Below, in pieces: positions 1-9,581 of a stretch of 64,000 bases of DNA. Source of the stretch: Pseudomonas sp. Bc-h (GTDB lineage Bacteria; Pseudomonadota; Gammaproteobacteria; Pseudomonadales; Pseudomonadaceae); assembly GCF_002080045.1 (NCBI RefSeq), contig NZ_MUIN01000007.1, positions 63,062 through 127,061 of the forward strand, given 5' to 3'. The notes under the pieces were generated by a model. The model made no database searches. It was not told where the DNA came from and was given only the letters and a program-made list of their open reading frames with translations. Every line of letters starts with the position of its first letter. The stretch's first letter is position 1. Made by a program: the position numbers and the translations under genes.

Positions 1-305
1 TCTGCGCCGGGGTTGAGGTTGACCCCACGCAAAAACAGCAGCAGTTCATCGCCCGGCAATGCCAGCAAGCGTGGGCGGGTGTTTTCTTCAAGCATCAGAT
101 CGCAGACGAATTCACTGAGACCACTGGCCGAACGCAGCCAGGTCTGGGTCTGCGGGTGGCTGCGATCCCAGTGCAGCCACACGCTTTCGTGCGGCTCCAG
201 TTGCAGGCTATCCAGTTCGGTTCGAGCTATTGAACGCGCCCCGCCTTTACCGTCCAGTACCAGGGCATGTACCAGCCCCCACTGCGCGTTGGTCTCATCG
301 AACAT
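1..305 (-). CDS. CorA/ZntB-type divalent cation transporter, N-terminal part (partial)
   Basis: The first 101 codons of a minus-strand gene that runs off the left edge of the window. The start ATG is at 305-303 and begins MFDETNAQWGLVHALVLDGK. The segments VWLHWDRSHPQTQTWL and LPGDELLLFLRGVNLNPGA are typical of the cytoplasmic N-terminal domain of the CorA/ZntB family, inner-membrane Mg2+/Zn2+ channels or transporters. The membrane helices and the GxN signature would lie outside the window. In P. aeruginosa I recall a CorA-like gene (cmaX) next to rraA, which agrees with this position. The gene lies 21 bp downstream of rraA on the same strand, so the two may be co-transcribed. Family is fairly sure; substrate is not known. 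Confidence 0.75.
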   Translation of the reverse strand, partial: MFDETNAQWGLVHALVLDGKGGARSIARTELDSLQLEPHESVWLHWDRSHPQTQTWLRSASGLSEFVCDLMLEENTRPRLLALPGDELLLFLRGVNLNPGA

Positions 306-326
306 TCGCTGTCCTGTCTTGGCCGG

Positions 327-815
327 TCAGTCCGGCATTTTCAAGGGGGTTGGCGATACGATGATGCCGTTGTTGTCGGCATACACATATTCACCCGGGC
401 GGAACGTCACGCCCCCGAAACTCACTACCACGTTCAAATCGCCCAGACCGCGCTTGTCGGTCTTGAGCGGGTGACTGGCCAATGCCTGCACACCGAGATC
501 GGTCTGCGCCAGGACATCGACGTCACGCACGCAACCATAAATGATCATGCCTTCCCAGCCATTCCTGGCTGCTTTCTCCGCCAGCATGTCGCCGAGCAAT
601 GCGCGGCGCAGCGATCCCCCGCCGTCGACCACCAGAACCTTGCCTTTGCCGTCCTGATCGGCCTGTTCACGCACCAGCGAATTATCTTCGAAGCACTTGA
701 GGGTAACGATTTCTCCACCGAAGGAGTCGCGACCGCCAAAGTTGCTGAACATCGGCTCGACCACCTGAATCAGTTCAGGGTAGGCGTCGCACAAATCCGG
801 AGTGATGTAGTGCAT
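327..815 (-). CDS. rraA: Ribonuclease E activity regulator RraA
   Basis: A 162-residue protein, full length for the RraA family. Known members bind RNase E and the degradosome helicase and inhibit RNA decay; related proteins are HMG/CHA aldolases. The conserved segment [13 protein letters not shown] (residues 64-76) is followed by [15 protein letters not shown] (86-100), the core of the RraA/MenG fold, with the Arg and Asp residues expected around the central cavity. The start ATG at 815 has a good ribosome binding site (AGGAG, 6 bp upstream). The next gene upstream on this strand begins 222 bp away, so rraA probably has its own promoter there. Inhibition of RNase E is inferred from family membership; aldolase activity is the alternative. 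Confidence 0.9.
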   Translation of the reverse strand: MHYITPDLCDAYPELIQVVEPMFSNFGGRDSFGGEIVTLKCFEDNSLVREQADQDGKGKVLVVDGGGSLRRALLGDMLAEKAARNGWEGMIIYGCVRDVDVLAQTDLGVQALASHPLKTDKRGLGDLNVVVSFGGVTFRPGEYVYADNNGIIVSPTPLKMPD

Positions 816-1036
816 GGGGAACTCCTGTCAGTTGAGGCATGGTGTACAAGGATAAACCTGTTCGGTTCGGCTTCCAGTGGCACGCACGTCTGACCGCGCC
901 AACCGCCACAATGCTTCCTTATATAGAACAAATACCTGACCGACGAGTCTTGTGTCCCAACCGTCCCTCTTCACCACTCGATTGGGTGTAGCTTAGCCCC
1001 AAGCCAGCGGCATAGGAATGCTCGCTAAGGCACAAA

Positions 1037-2029
1037 TCAAGGAGTTGTCGCCACGTTCAGCGTTGATTCAGCAAAAACCACCCCAACTTGTTCATTGAGC
1101 CAGTCCGAGACCCGCGGCCAGACCTGTGTCTGCGCAGCCTTGCTGACCAGCATCTGCACGTGGCCGAAATCTTCGCTGTAGCCCTGCTCCCGCCCCAGAC
1201 AAAGAAACGCCTTGCGCGGCGAACCGAATTGTTCGAACAGCTCACGGCAGGCCCATTCCGGATCCTGATGATCCCCTGCTCCCGCCACACAAAGCAGCGG
1301 CACCTCGACATGACGCAGTCCCGACCACCAATCGTCCTTCTTGTCACCGAAACGACCGAACAGTCCATGCCAGCGCATGCTCTCGAGCACAATGCCCATC
1401 GGCTCGTCTTCAGGACCGCGTTTGAAGCGCGGGCCGGAAATGTGTCCGAAGCGCTTGAACAGCAAGCGGGCGCTCCACTGCAGCGGGGGCACCTTCAGCG
1501 GCCAGTACTTGCGGGTGATCTGACTGCCGAACAAGGCCGCGGAAGCCACCTGATCGACGCCGAGATAATGCCCGCCCAGCGCAGCGGCCAGCGTCGTCCC
1601 GCCCAGGGAGTGACCGATCCAGTGCGGGGTCTGCCCGGTCTGCTCGCAGACGAAGGCGGCAATCGCCGGCAAGTCGTAACGCGCGTAGTCGGCAACACGG
1701 TTGTGCCGGTAAGCCTCATTACGCGCCGAGAGGCCATGACCGCGCATCTCCGGAATCCACACATCGAACCCGGCACGGGCCAGATAAGCGCCCAGGCCGA
1801 TGCCTTTTGGGGAATACCAGAAGCGTCGATTGGAAAAACTGCCATGCAACAGAATGACTGGAACGCCGCGCACGTCGGGCGCGGCCACCAGACCCAGACG
1901 GGTCACGGCAAGTTCGACAGTGAAATCCAGACTGTTGCCGGGTTTGAGGCGGTACACGTCCTCGATCAGATCGCCACGTCGCTCGGCGCTGATCAAGGCC
2001 ACGGGAAATAGATTGCTGCTGCTCTGCAT
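1037..2029 (-). CDS. Alpha/beta-fold hydrolase (putative esterase/lipase)
   Basis: A 330-residue alpha/beta hydrolase. The oxyanion-side HG motif is at residues 62-63 (VILLHGSFSNRRFW) and the nucleophile elbow GHSLGG at 139-144 puts the catalytic Ser at 141. A late Asp (AGAGDHQDP) and a late His (DFGHVQM) complete the triad. There is no signal peptide or lipobox, so it is probably cytoplasmic. The substrate cannot be read from the sequence. It follows ppsA on the same strand but is separated from it by a hairpin terminator, so it is likely a separate transcript. The same neighbour order (rraA, hydrolase, ppsA) is one I recall from P. aeruginosa. Confidence 0.8.
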   Translation of the reverse strand: MQSSSNLFPVALISAERRGDLIEDVYRLKPGNSLDFTVELAVTRLGLVAAPDVRGVPVILLHGSFSNRRFWYSPKGIGLGAYLARAGFDVWIPEMRGHGLSARNEAYRHNRVADYARYDLPAIAAFVCEQTGQTPHWIGHSLGGTTLAAALGGHYLGVDQVASAALFGSQITRKYWPLKVPPLQWSARLLFKRFGHISGPRFKRGPEDEPMGIVLESMRWHGLFGRFGDKKDDWWSGLRHVEVPLLCVAGAGDHQDPEWACRELFEQFGSPRKAFLCLGREQGYSEDFGHVQMLVSKAAQTQVWPRVSDWLNEQVGVVFAESTLNVATTP

Positions 2030-2121
2030 ATCGCTCTTGCTTGACTCTGAAATGGCGCACTGTCCGGAATAGCACGCTGATGCTGTCCCGGCGCTTAACC
2101 TGTCATCTGAAAAAGGCGCAT

Positions 2122-2152
2122 AAAAAAGGGCGGAATCACTGAGACCGCCCTT
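2122..2152 (-). terminator. Rho-independent terminator downstream of ppsA
   Basis: Read on the minus strand, AAGGGCGG and CCGCCCTT form an 8-bp GC-rich stem around a 15-base loop, followed directly by a T run. It lies 50 bp past the ppsA stop. A second hairpin (GCTGGCCC / GGGCCAGC, 2162-2185) sits between them without a T run. Confidence 0.75.
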
Positions 2153-2202
2153 CTTCAGAACGCTGGCCCATCGAAACGGGCCAGCATCTTACTCGATTTG
2201 CA

Positions 2203-4578
2203 TCAGGTTGGAGCGTCCTGTTCGGACAGGAAGAACCAGGTCTCCAGTACCGAATCGGGGTTCAACGAAACGCTTTCGATGCCCTGTTCCATCAACCAGC
2301 GCGCCAGATCCGGATGGTCGGACGGGCCCTGACCGCAGATGCCGATGTACTTGCCAGCCTTGTTGCAGGCCTGAATGGCGCTGGACAGCAGCTTCTTGAC
2401 CGCAGGATTACGCTCGTCGAACAGGTGCGCGATGATGCCGGAGTCACGGTCCAGGCCCAGGGTCAGCTGGGTCAGGTCGTTGGAGCCGATGGAGAAACCG
2501 TCGAAGAACTCGAGGAATTCTTCAGCCATCAGGGCGTTGGACGGCAGCTCGCACATCATGATCACGCGCAGACCGTTATCGCCGCGTGCCAGACCGTTTT
2601 CAGCCAGCAGGTCGACCACCTGACTCGCTTCGCCCAGGGTGCGCACGAACGGCACCATGATTTCGACGTTGGTCAGGCCCATCTCGTTGCGCACGCGCTT
2701 GAGGGCGCGGCACTCGAGCTCGAAGCAGTCGCGGAAGTTTTCGCTGATGTAACGCGAAGCACCGCGGAAGCCCAGCATCGGGTTTTCTTCTTCCGGCTCA
2801 TACAGCTTGCCGCCGATCAGGTTCGCATATTCGTTGGACTTGAAGTCCGACAGCCGCACAATGACCTTCTTCGGCGCGAACGCTGCAGCCAGGGTACTGA
2901 TGCCCTCGACCAGCTTCTCGACGTAGAAACCGACCGGGTCGTTGTAACCGGCGATGCGCTTGTCGACGCTTTCCTTGATGTCCAGCGGCAGGTTCGGGTA
3001 GTTCAGCAGCGCCTTGGGGTGCACGCCGATCATGCGGTTGATGATGAACTCCAGACGCGCCAGACCGATACCGGCGTTTGGCAGCTGGGCGAAGTCGAAG
3101 GCACGATCCGGGTTGCCGACGTTCATCATGATCTTGAAAGGCAGTTCCGGCATGGCATCGACAGAGTTCTGCTTGATGTCGAAACCCAGCTCGCCTTCGA
3201 AGATGTAACCGGTGTCGCCTTCAGCGCAGGAAACGGTCACGCCCTGGCCGTCTTTCAACAGCTCGGTGGCATTGCCGCAACCCACGACCGCCGGAATACC
3301 CAGCTCACGGGCGATGATCGCTGCGTGGCAGGTACGACCGCCACGGTTGGTGACGATGGCGCTGGCGCGCTTCATTACCGGTTCCCAGTCCGGGTCGGTC
3401 ATGTCGGAGACCAGCACGTCGCCGGCCTGAACCTTGTCCATTTCGGACACGTCCTTGATGATCCGCACCTTGCCGGCGCCGATGCGCTGACCGATGGCAC
3501 GGCCTTCGGCCAGAACGGTGCCCTTCTCTTTAAGAAGGTAACGCTCCATGACGTTGCCCGAACTGCGGCTCTTCACGGTTTCAGGACGCGCCTGAACGAT
3601 GTACAGCTTGCCGTCGTCGCCATCTTTGGCCCACTCGATGTCCATCGGGCACTGGTAGTGCTTCTCGATGATCATCGCCTGGCGTGCCAGGTTGCTGACT
3701 TCTTCATCGGACAGGCAGAAACGCGCGCGATCCGCCGCTTCAACGTCGATCACCTTGACCGATTTACCGGCCTTGGCTTCTTCGCCGTAGATCATCTTGA
3801 TGGCCTTGCTGCCCAGATTGCGACGCAGGATCGCTGGGCGACCGGCTTCAAGGGTGTTCTTGTGAACGTAGAATTCGTCCGGGTTGACCGCGCCTTGTAC
3901 GACGGTTTCGCCCAGGCCGTAGGCGCCGGTGATGAACACCACGTCACGGAAACCGGATTCGGTGTCCAGGGTGAACATCACGCCAGCGGTACCGGTTTCG
4001 GAACGCACCATGCGCTGCACGCCAGCGGACAGCGCCACCAGCTTGTGATCGAAACCCTGGTGTACGCGGTAGGAAATGGCGCGGTCGTTGAACAGCGAAG
4101 CGAAGACTTCTTTCGCTGCGCGGATCACGTTTTCGACGCCACGGATGTTGAGGAAGGTTTCCTGCTGACCGGCGAAGGAGGCGTCAGGCAGGTCTTCTGC
4201 GGTGGCGGAAGAACGCACGGCAACGGCGATGTCCGGATTGCCGGCCGAGAGTTCGGCGAAGGCAGTACGGATCTCGGCGTTGAGCTTCTCGGGAAATTCA
4301 GCCTCCATGATCCACTGACGAATCTGCGCGCCGGTTTTTGCCAGTGCGTTGACGTCGTCGACGTCCAGGGCATCGAGTGCCGCGTGAATCTGATCGTTCA
4401 GACCACTTTGCTCAAGAAAATCACGATAGGCCTGAGCTGTAGTGGCGAAGCCACCGGGAACGGAAACGCCTGCGCCCGCCAGGTTGCTGATCATCTCGCC
4501 GAGGGATGCGTTCTTGCCCCCCACGTGCTCAACATCATGTTTGCCGAGCTTATCGAGGGAAACTACGTACTCTACCAA
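2203..4578 (-). CDS. ppsA: Phosphoenolpyruvate synthase (pyruvate, water dikinase)
   Basis: A 791-residue enzyme, the usual PpsA length. It converts pyruvate + ATP + water to PEP + AMP + phosphate for gluconeogenesis. The N-terminal ATP-grasp domain begins [28 protein letters not shown] and contains [18 protein letters not shown]. The central phosphohistidine domain has [21 protein letters not shown], with the catalytic His at roughly residue 420. The C-terminal TIM-barrel domain contains FGFRGASR-type and [10 protein letters not shown] motifs and ends with [16 protein letters not shown], which holds the Cys acid/base. It is divergent from ppsR, whose product is expected to switch PpsA off and on by phosphorylating and dephosphorylating it. 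Confidence 0.97.
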   Translation of the reverse strand: MVEYVVSLDKLGKHDVEHVGGKNASLGEMISNLAGAGVSVPGGFATTAQAYRDFLEQSGLNDQIHAALDALDVDDVNALAKTGAQIRQWIMEAEFPEKLNAEIRTAFAELSAGNPDIAVAVRSSATAEDLPDASFAGQQETFLNIRGVENVIRAAKEVFASLFNDRAISYRVHQGFDHKLVALSAGVQRMVRSETGTAGVMFTLDTESGFRDVVFITGAYGLGETVVQGAVNPDEFYVHKNTLEAGRPAILRRNLGSKAIKMIYGEEAKAGKSVKVIDVEAADRARFCLSDEEVSNLARQAMIIEKHYQCPMDIEWAKDGDDGKLYIVQARPETVKSRSSGNVMERYLLKEKGTVLAEGRAIGQRIGAGKVRIIKDVSEMDKVQAGDVLVSDMTDPDWEPVMKRASAIVTNRGGRTCHAAIIARELGIPAVVGCGNATELLKDGQGVTVSCAEGDTGYIFEGELGFDIKQNSVDAMPELPFKIMMNVGNPDRAFDFAQLPNAGIGLARLEFIINRMIGVHPKALLNYPNLPLDIKESVDKRIAGYNDPVGFYVEKLVEGISTLAAAFAPKKVIVRLSDFKSNEYANLIGGKLYEPEEENPMLGFRGASRYISENFRDCFELECRALKRVRNEMGLTNVEIMVPFVRTLGEASQVVDLLAENGLARGDNGLRVIMMCELPSNALMAEEFLEFFDGFSIGSNDLTQLTLGLDRDSGIIAHLFDERNPAVKKLLSSAIQACNKAGKYIGICGQGPSDHPDLARWLMEQGIESVSLNPDSVLETWFFLSEQDAPT

Positions 4579-4777
4579 GGTGATCTCTCCACTAACCGAT
4601 TTGTTGTTGGGAAAAGCTTTGGTGCCTGAATCACAGGAAAAAAGCGATTCGGCGCACTGGTGGTCTGGATCCGGAAAACGCTGAATCTTGAAATAAAGCT
4701 AGAATGCGGCCAGTCATGGCACGCAAGCCCGCCTATGATATCCAAGAATCGTCACCAGCTTAAGGCCCAGGGCGCAA

Positions 4778-5596
4778 ATGAAACGATCCGCTTTCTTTAT
4801 CTCCGACGGCACCGGCATCACTGCCGAAACCCTTGGTCAGAGCCTGTTGGCGCAATTTGAAAACATAACATTCAACAAGTTCACCAGGCCCTACATCGAC
4901 AGCGTCGAGAAAGCGCGGGCCATGGTCCAGCAAATCAACAAGGCCGCCGAGAAAGACGAGGTCCGTCCGATCATCTTCGACACCATCGTCAACCAGGACA
5001 TCCGCGAGATCCTGGCAACCTCCGATGGCTTCATGATCGACATCTTCTCAACCTTCCTGGCCCCGCTCGAGCAGGAGCTTAGTTCACACTCCTCCTACTC
5101 GGTGGGCAAATCACATTCCATCGGCCACAACTCCAATTACATGGAGCGGATCGAGGCAGTGAACTTCGCGCTGGACAACGACGACGGCGCCAGAACCCAC
5201 TATTACGACAAGGCCGACATCATTCTGGTAGGTGTTTCGCGCTGTGGGAAGACGCCTACCTGTCTATACATGGCCATGCAATTCGGCATCCGCGCGGCGA
5301 ACTATCCGTTGACCGAAGATGACATGGAACGCCTGCAGCTTCCGGCCGCGCTGAAACAGCATCGCAACAAGCTGTTCGGCCTGACCATCGACCCGGATCG
5401 GCTGACCGCCATCCGTCACGAACGCAAGCCCAACAGCCGTTATTCGAGTTTTGCCCAGTGTGAATTCGAAGTGCGCGAAGTGGAAAACCTGTTCCGCCGC
5501 GAGAACATTCCGAACATCAATTCCACGCACTTTTCCGTCGAGGAGATCTCGGCCAAGGTGTTAGTGGAAAAAGGCGTTGAACGGCGTTTCAAATAA
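4778..5596 (+). CDS. ppsR: PEP synthase regulatory protein (bifunctional kinase/pyrophosphorylase, DUF299)
   Basis: A 272-residue DUF299-family protein. Family members inactivate PpsA by ADP-dependent phosphorylation of a threonine near the catalytic His and reactivate it by phosphate-dependent removal of that phosphate. The N-terminus [20 protein letters not shown], the segment [21 protein letters not shown] (107-127) and the P-loop [10 protein letters not shown] (152-161) are diagnostic. The gene is divergent from ppsA across about 200 bp, which must hold both promoters. The downstream BIME at 5605-5677 may act as the 3' end. Function is inferred from the family plus the ppsA neighbour, and is strongly supported. 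Confidence 0.95.
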   Translation: MKRSAFFISDGTGITAETLGQSLLAQFENITFNKFTRPYIDSVEKARAMVQQINKAAEKDEVRPIIFDTIVNQDIREILATSDGFMIDIFSTFLAPLEQELSSHSSYSVGKSHSIGHNSNYMERIEAVNFALDNDDGARTHYYDKADIILVGVSRCGKTPTCLYMAMQFGIRAANYPLTEDDMERLQLPAALKQHRNKLFGLTIDPDRLTAIRHERKPNSRYSSFAQCEFEVREVENLFRRENIPNINSTHFSVEEISAKVLVEKGVERRFK

Positions 5597-5604
5597 CACT
5601 TACA

Positions 5605-5677
5605 CCCTGTAGCCGCCCGGCTTGCCGGCAGTGGCGCCTTCAGAAGCGCTTGCGCCCGGAGCCGGACAGCTACAGGG
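5605..5677. repeat. REP pair (BIME) between convergent ppsR and prpF
   Basis: A GTAG-headed REP (CTGTAGCCGCCCGGCTTGCC) is followed by an inverted partner ending in GGACAGCTACAGGG. CCCTGTAGC at 5605-5613 is matched exactly by GCTACAGGG at 5669-5677. This is the paired REP organisation of Pseudomonas BIMEs, which are mobilised by RAYT transposases. It sits between two convergent 3' ends, the usual location. Confidence 0.8.
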
Positions 5678-5704
5678 CTTGTTATTGATGCGAGAAACCG
5701 CTTC

Positions 5705-6895
5705 TTAGAAACAATCCCCCGGCACCCTGACCCAGCCTTCCATCAATACCCGCGCACTGCGACTCATGATGGCTTTCTTCACTGACCACTCGCCGTCGAC
5801 AATTTCAGCCTCAGCGCCTACACGTAAGGTCCCCGAAGGATGGCCGAAACGTACCGCGCTGCGCTCGCCACCACCGGCGGCAAGGTTGACCAGCGTGCCC
5901 GGAATGGCAGCCGCCGTGCCAATCGCCACCGCCGCCGTGCCCATCATCGCGTGGTGCAACTTGCCCATGGACATGGCGCGCACCAGCAGATCGGCATCCT
6001 GCGCCGTGACGCACTTACCGCTTGACGACACATACTCGGCGGGCGCTGCGACGAACGCCACTTTCGGCGTGTGCTGACGTTTGGCAGCTTCGTCGACGTT
6101 GCCGATCAGCCCCATGCGCACGGCGCCGTAGGCACGAATGGTTTCGAACATGGTCAGCGCCTTCGGATCGCTGTTGATCGCGTCCTGCAGTTCGGCACCC
6201 GTGTAACCGATATCGCTGGCGTTGACGAAAATGGTCGGGATCCCGGCATTGATCATCGTCGCCTTGAACGTGCCTACACCGGGCACTTCCAGCTCATCCA
6301 CCAGATTGCCGGTCGGGAACATCGAGCCACTGGCGCCCTCTTCTTCCGCGGCTGGGTCCATGAATTCCAGCTGGACCTCAGCGGCGGGAAACGTCACGCC
6401 ATCGAGCTCGAAATCACCGGTTTCCTGTACCGCACCGTTGGTCATCGGCACGTGGGCAATGATGGTCTTGCCGATGTTGGCCTGCCAGATCCGCACCACC
6501 GCCACGCCGTTGTGCGGCACACGGCTGGCGTCGATCAGGCCGTTGCTGATGGCGAACGGCCCGACCGCAGCCGAGAGGTTGCCGCAGTTGCCGCTCCAGT
6601 CCACGAACGGTTTGTCGATAGAGACCTGGCCGAACAGGTAATCGACGTCGTGATCGGCCTTGATGCTTTTCGAGAGAATCACCGTCTTGCTGGTGCTCGA
6701 GGTCGCGCCGCCCATCCCATCGATCTGCTTGGCGTAGGGGTCGGGGCTGCCGATCACGCGCAGTAACAAGGAGTCACGCGCGGGGCCAGGCACCTGCGCG
6801 GCCTCAGGCAGGTCTTCCACACGAAAAAACACGCCCTTGCTGGTCCCGCCGCGCATGTAGGTCGCGGGGATCTTGATTTGTGCTGTATGAGCCAT
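5705..6895 (-). CDS. prpF: 2-Methylaconitate cis-trans isomerase PrpF (AcnD accessory protein)
   Basis: A 396-residue PrpF-family protein, which has the diaminopimelate epimerase-like fold. It starts with KIPATYMRGGTSKGVFFRVEDLP, has the substrate-binding segment SGNCGNLSAAVGPFAI in the first domain and SGKCVTAQDADLLVRAMSMGKLHHAMMGTAAVA in the second. PrpF isomerises the 2-methylaconitate made by AcnD so that an aconitase can hydrate it to 2-methylisocitrate. It is the last gene of the prp operon, 26 bp after acnD. No prpD follows; the next feature is a BIME. Confidence 0.95.
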   Translation of the reverse strand: MAHTAQIKIPATYMRGGTSKGVFFRVEDLPEAAQVPGPARDSLLLRVIGSPDPYAKQIDGMGGATSSTSKTVILSKSIKADHDVDYLFGQVSIDKPFVDWSGNCGNLSAAVGPFAISNGLIDASRVPHNGVAVVRIWQANIGKTIIAHVPMTNGAVQETGDFELDGVTFPAAEVQLEFMDPAAEEEGASGSMFPTGNLVDELEVPGVGTFKATMINAGIPTIFVNASDIGYTGAELQDAINSDPKALTMFETIRAYGAVRMGLIGNVDEAAKRQHTPKVAFVAAPAEYVSSSGKCVTAQDADLLVRAMSMGKLHHAMMGTAAVAIGTAAAIPGTLVNLAAGGGERSAVRFGHPSGTLRVGAEAEIVDGEWSVKKAIMSRSARVLMEGWVRVPGDCF

Positions 6896-6921
6896 GAAAT
6901 CGTTTTCCTTTATAAATCACA

Positions 6922-9516
6922 TCAGGCGACGGCCGACGATTCGAGGAAATCCTGAGCGAAGCGCTGCAACACGCCACCCGCTTCGTAGATCGACACCTCT
7001 TCGCCCGTGTCCAGACGGCAGGTGACCGGCACTTCTACACGCTGGCCATTCTTGCGCTCAATCACCAGCGTCAGCGTGGCACGCGGGGTGCGTTCGCCGA
7101 TGACGTCGAAGGTTTCGCTGCCGTCGATGCCCAGCGTCGTGCGGTTGGTACCCGGTTTAAACTCCAGTGGCAACACCCCCATGCCGACCAGGTTGGTGCG
7201 GTGGATGCGCTCGAAACCTTCGGCGACGATGGCCTCGACCCCCGCCAGACGTACTCCCTTGGCGGCCCAGTCGCGGGACGAACCCTGACCGTAATCAGCG
7301 CCTGCCACAATGATCAGCGGTTGCTTGCGCTCCATGTAGGTTTCGATGGCTTCCCACATCCGCGTGACCTTGCCTTCCGGCTCGACCCGCGCCAGCGAAC
7401 CCTGCTTGACCTTGCCGTTGTCCTGCACCATTTCATTGAACAGTTTGGGGTTGGCAAAGGTTGCGCGTTGCGCCGTCAGGTGATCGCCGCGATGGGTCGC
7501 GTACGAGTTGAAGTCTTCTTCCGGCAGGCCCATTTTTGCCAAGTACTCGCCCGCAGCGCTGTTGAGCATGATGGCGTTGGACGGCGACAGGTGATCGGTG
7601 GTGATGTTGTCCGGCAATACCGCCAGAGGTCGCATGCCCTTCAGGGTACGCTCGCCCGCCAGCGCGCCTTCCCAATAAGGAGGACGACGGATATAGGTAC
7701 TCATCGGACGCCAGTCATACAACGGGTCGACTTTGGGCCCGGTATCCTCGTGGATCGCGAACATCGGAATGTACACCTGACGGAACTGCTCCGGCTTGAC
7801 CGACGCCTTGACCACGGCATCGATTTCCTCGTCCGTCGGCCAGATATCTTTCAGGCGAATTTCTTCGCCGGTTGCGCTGGTGCCCAGCACATCCTTCTCG
7901 ATATCGAAGCGGATGGTACCGGCGATGGCGTAGGCGACCACCAATGGCGGCGAGGCAAGAAACGCCTGTTTGGCGTAGGGATGAATCCGCCCGTCGAAGT
8001 TGCGGTTGCCTGACAACACGGCGGTTGCGTACAGGTCGCGGTCGATGATTTCCTGCTGGATCACGGGATCCAGCGCACCCGACATACCGTTGCAGGTGGT
8101 GCAGGCAAACGCTACGACGCCGAAGCCCAATTGCTCAAGCTCAGAAGTCAGCCCTGCTTCATCCAGATACAACGCAACGGTCTTGGAACCTGGCGCCAGC
8201 GAGGATTTGACCCAGGGTTTGCGCATCAGCCCCAGCTTGTTGGCATTGCGCGCCAGCAAACCTGCGGCGATCACGTTGCGCGGGTTGCTGGTGTTGGTGC
8301 AACTGGTGATGGCGGCGATGATCACCGCGCCGTCGGGCATCTGGCCGGGAATTTCTTCCCATTGGCCGGAGATGCCTTTGCTCGCCAGATCCGATACCGC
8401 GACGCGAGCGTGGGGGTTGCTCGGGCCGGCCATGTTGCGCACCACCGAGGACAGATCGAAGGTCAGGCCACGCTCGTATTGCGCGCCTTTCAGGCTGTCA
8501 GCCCACAGGCCGGTGGTCTTGGCGTAGTGCTCGACCAGTTGCACCTGATCGTCTTCGCGGCCGGTGAGTTTGAGGTAATCGATGGTCTGCTGGTCGATGT
8601 AGAACATCGCAGCAGTGGCGCCGTATTCCGGCGCCATATTGGAAATGGTGGCGCGATCGCCCAGGGTCAGTGCCGAAGCACCTTCACCGAAGAACTCCAG
8701 CCATGCACCGACCACTTTTTGCTTGCGCAGGAACTCCGTGAGTGCCAGCACCATGTCGGTGGCAGTGATGCCCGGTTGCAGCTTGCCCGTCAGCTCGACG
8801 CCGACGCTTTCCGGCACGCGCATCCAGGATGCGCGACCGAGCATCACACTCTCGGCTTCCAGGCCGCCCACACCGATGGCGATCACGCCCAGCGCATCGA
8901 CGTGCGGCGTGTGGCTGTCGGTGCCGACGCAGGTATCAGGGAACGCCACGCCGTCACGCAGCTGGATCACCGGAGACATTTTCTCCAGGTTGATCTGGTG
9001 CATGATGCCGTTGCCCGGCGGGATCACGTCGACGTTCTTGAACGCCTTTTTGGTCCAGTTGATGAAGTGGAAACGGTCTTCGTTGCGACGGTCTTCGATG
9101 GCGCGGTTTTTTTCGAACGCGTCGGGATCGGACCCGCCGCGCTCGACGGCCAGCGAGTGATCGACGATCAATTGCACCGGGACCACCGGATTCACTTGCG
9201 CCGGATCGCCGCCCATATCGGCGATGGCGTCGCGCAGGCCTGCCAGATCGACCAGCGCGGTCTGGCCGAGAATGTCATGACACACCACGCGAGCGGGAAA
9301 CCACGGGAAATCCAGATCCCGCTTGCGTTCGATCAACTGGGTCAGCGAGGCCTTGAGCGTCGCAGGGTCGCAGCGGCGCACCAGGTTTTCGGCGAGCACG
9401 CGGGAGGTATAAGGCAGCGTTGCATAGGCGCCAGGTTTGATGGCATCGACTGCCGCACGGGCGTCGAAGTAGTCAAGCGAGGTGCCAGGCAATTGTTTGC
9501 GGTATTCAGTGTTCAT
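6922..9516 (-). CDS. acnD: Fe/S-dependent 2-methylcitrate dehydratase AcnD
   Basis: An 864-residue aconitase-superfamily enzyme, the AcnD length. It dehydrates 2-methylcitrate in the methylcitrate cycle. The [4Fe-4S] cluster ligands are visible as the Cys in ITSCTNTSNP and the pair in CTTCNGMSG. GVGGLEAESVMLGRASWMRVPESVGVELTG and the C-terminal swivel-domain motif GADYGQGSSRDWAAKG are typical of the family. The N-terminus MNTEYRKQLPGTSLDYFDARAAV fits AcnD rather than housekeeping AcnA. It lies between prpC (66 bp) and prpF (26 bp), which settles the assignment. Confidence 0.95.
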   Translation of the reverse strand: MNTEYRKQLPGTSLDYFDARAAVDAIKPGAYATLPYTSRVLAENLVRRCDPATLKASLTQLIERKRDLDFPWFPARVVCHDILGQTALVDLAGLRDAIADMGGDPAQVNPVVPVQLIVDHSLAVERGGSDPDAFEKNRAIEDRRNEDRFHFINWTKKAFKNVDVIPPGNGIMHQINLEKMSPVIQLRDGVAFPDTCVGTDSHTPHVDALGVIAIGVGGLEAESVMLGRASWMRVPESVGVELTGKLQPGITATDMVLALTEFLRKQKVVGAWLEFFGEGASALTLGDRATISNMAPEYGATAAMFYIDQQTIDYLKLTGREDDQVQLVEHYAKTTGLWADSLKGAQYERGLTFDLSSVVRNMAGPSNPHARVAVSDLASKGISGQWEEIPGQMPDGAVIIAAITSCTNTSNPRNVIAAGLLARNANKLGLMRKPWVKSSLAPGSKTVALYLDEAGLTSELEQLGFGVVAFACTTCNGMSGALDPVIQQEIIDRDLYATAVLSGNRNFDGRIHPYAKQAFLASPPLVVAYAIAGTIRFDIEKDVLGTSATGEEIRLKDIWPTDEEIDAVVKASVKPEQFRQVYIPMFAIHEDTGPKVDPLYDWRPMSTYIRRPPYWEGALAGERTLKGMRPLAVLPDNITTDHLSPSNAIMLNSAAGEYLAKMGLPEEDFNSYATHRGDHLTAQRATFANPKLFNEMVQDNGKVKQGSLARVEPEGKVTRMWEAIETYMERKQPLIIVAGADYGQGSSRDWAAKGVRLAGVEAIVAEGFERIHRTNLVGMGVLPLEFKPGTNRTTLGIDGSETFDVIGERTPRATLTLVIERKNGQRVEVPVTCRLDTGEEVSIYEAGGVLQRFAQDFLESSAVA

Positions 9517-9581
9517 ACGCTGGACTCAATCACGGTAGGTTTTGAAGGGTGGCGAACCCCGTGGAGTTCGCCTTTTCCCAG

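Noticed and set aside
2314..4629. Plus-strand open frame of 771 codons antisense to ppsA
   Set aside because: It mirrors the codon pattern of the real gene on the other strand and has no recognisable domain or ribosome site. It is a GC-rich shadow.
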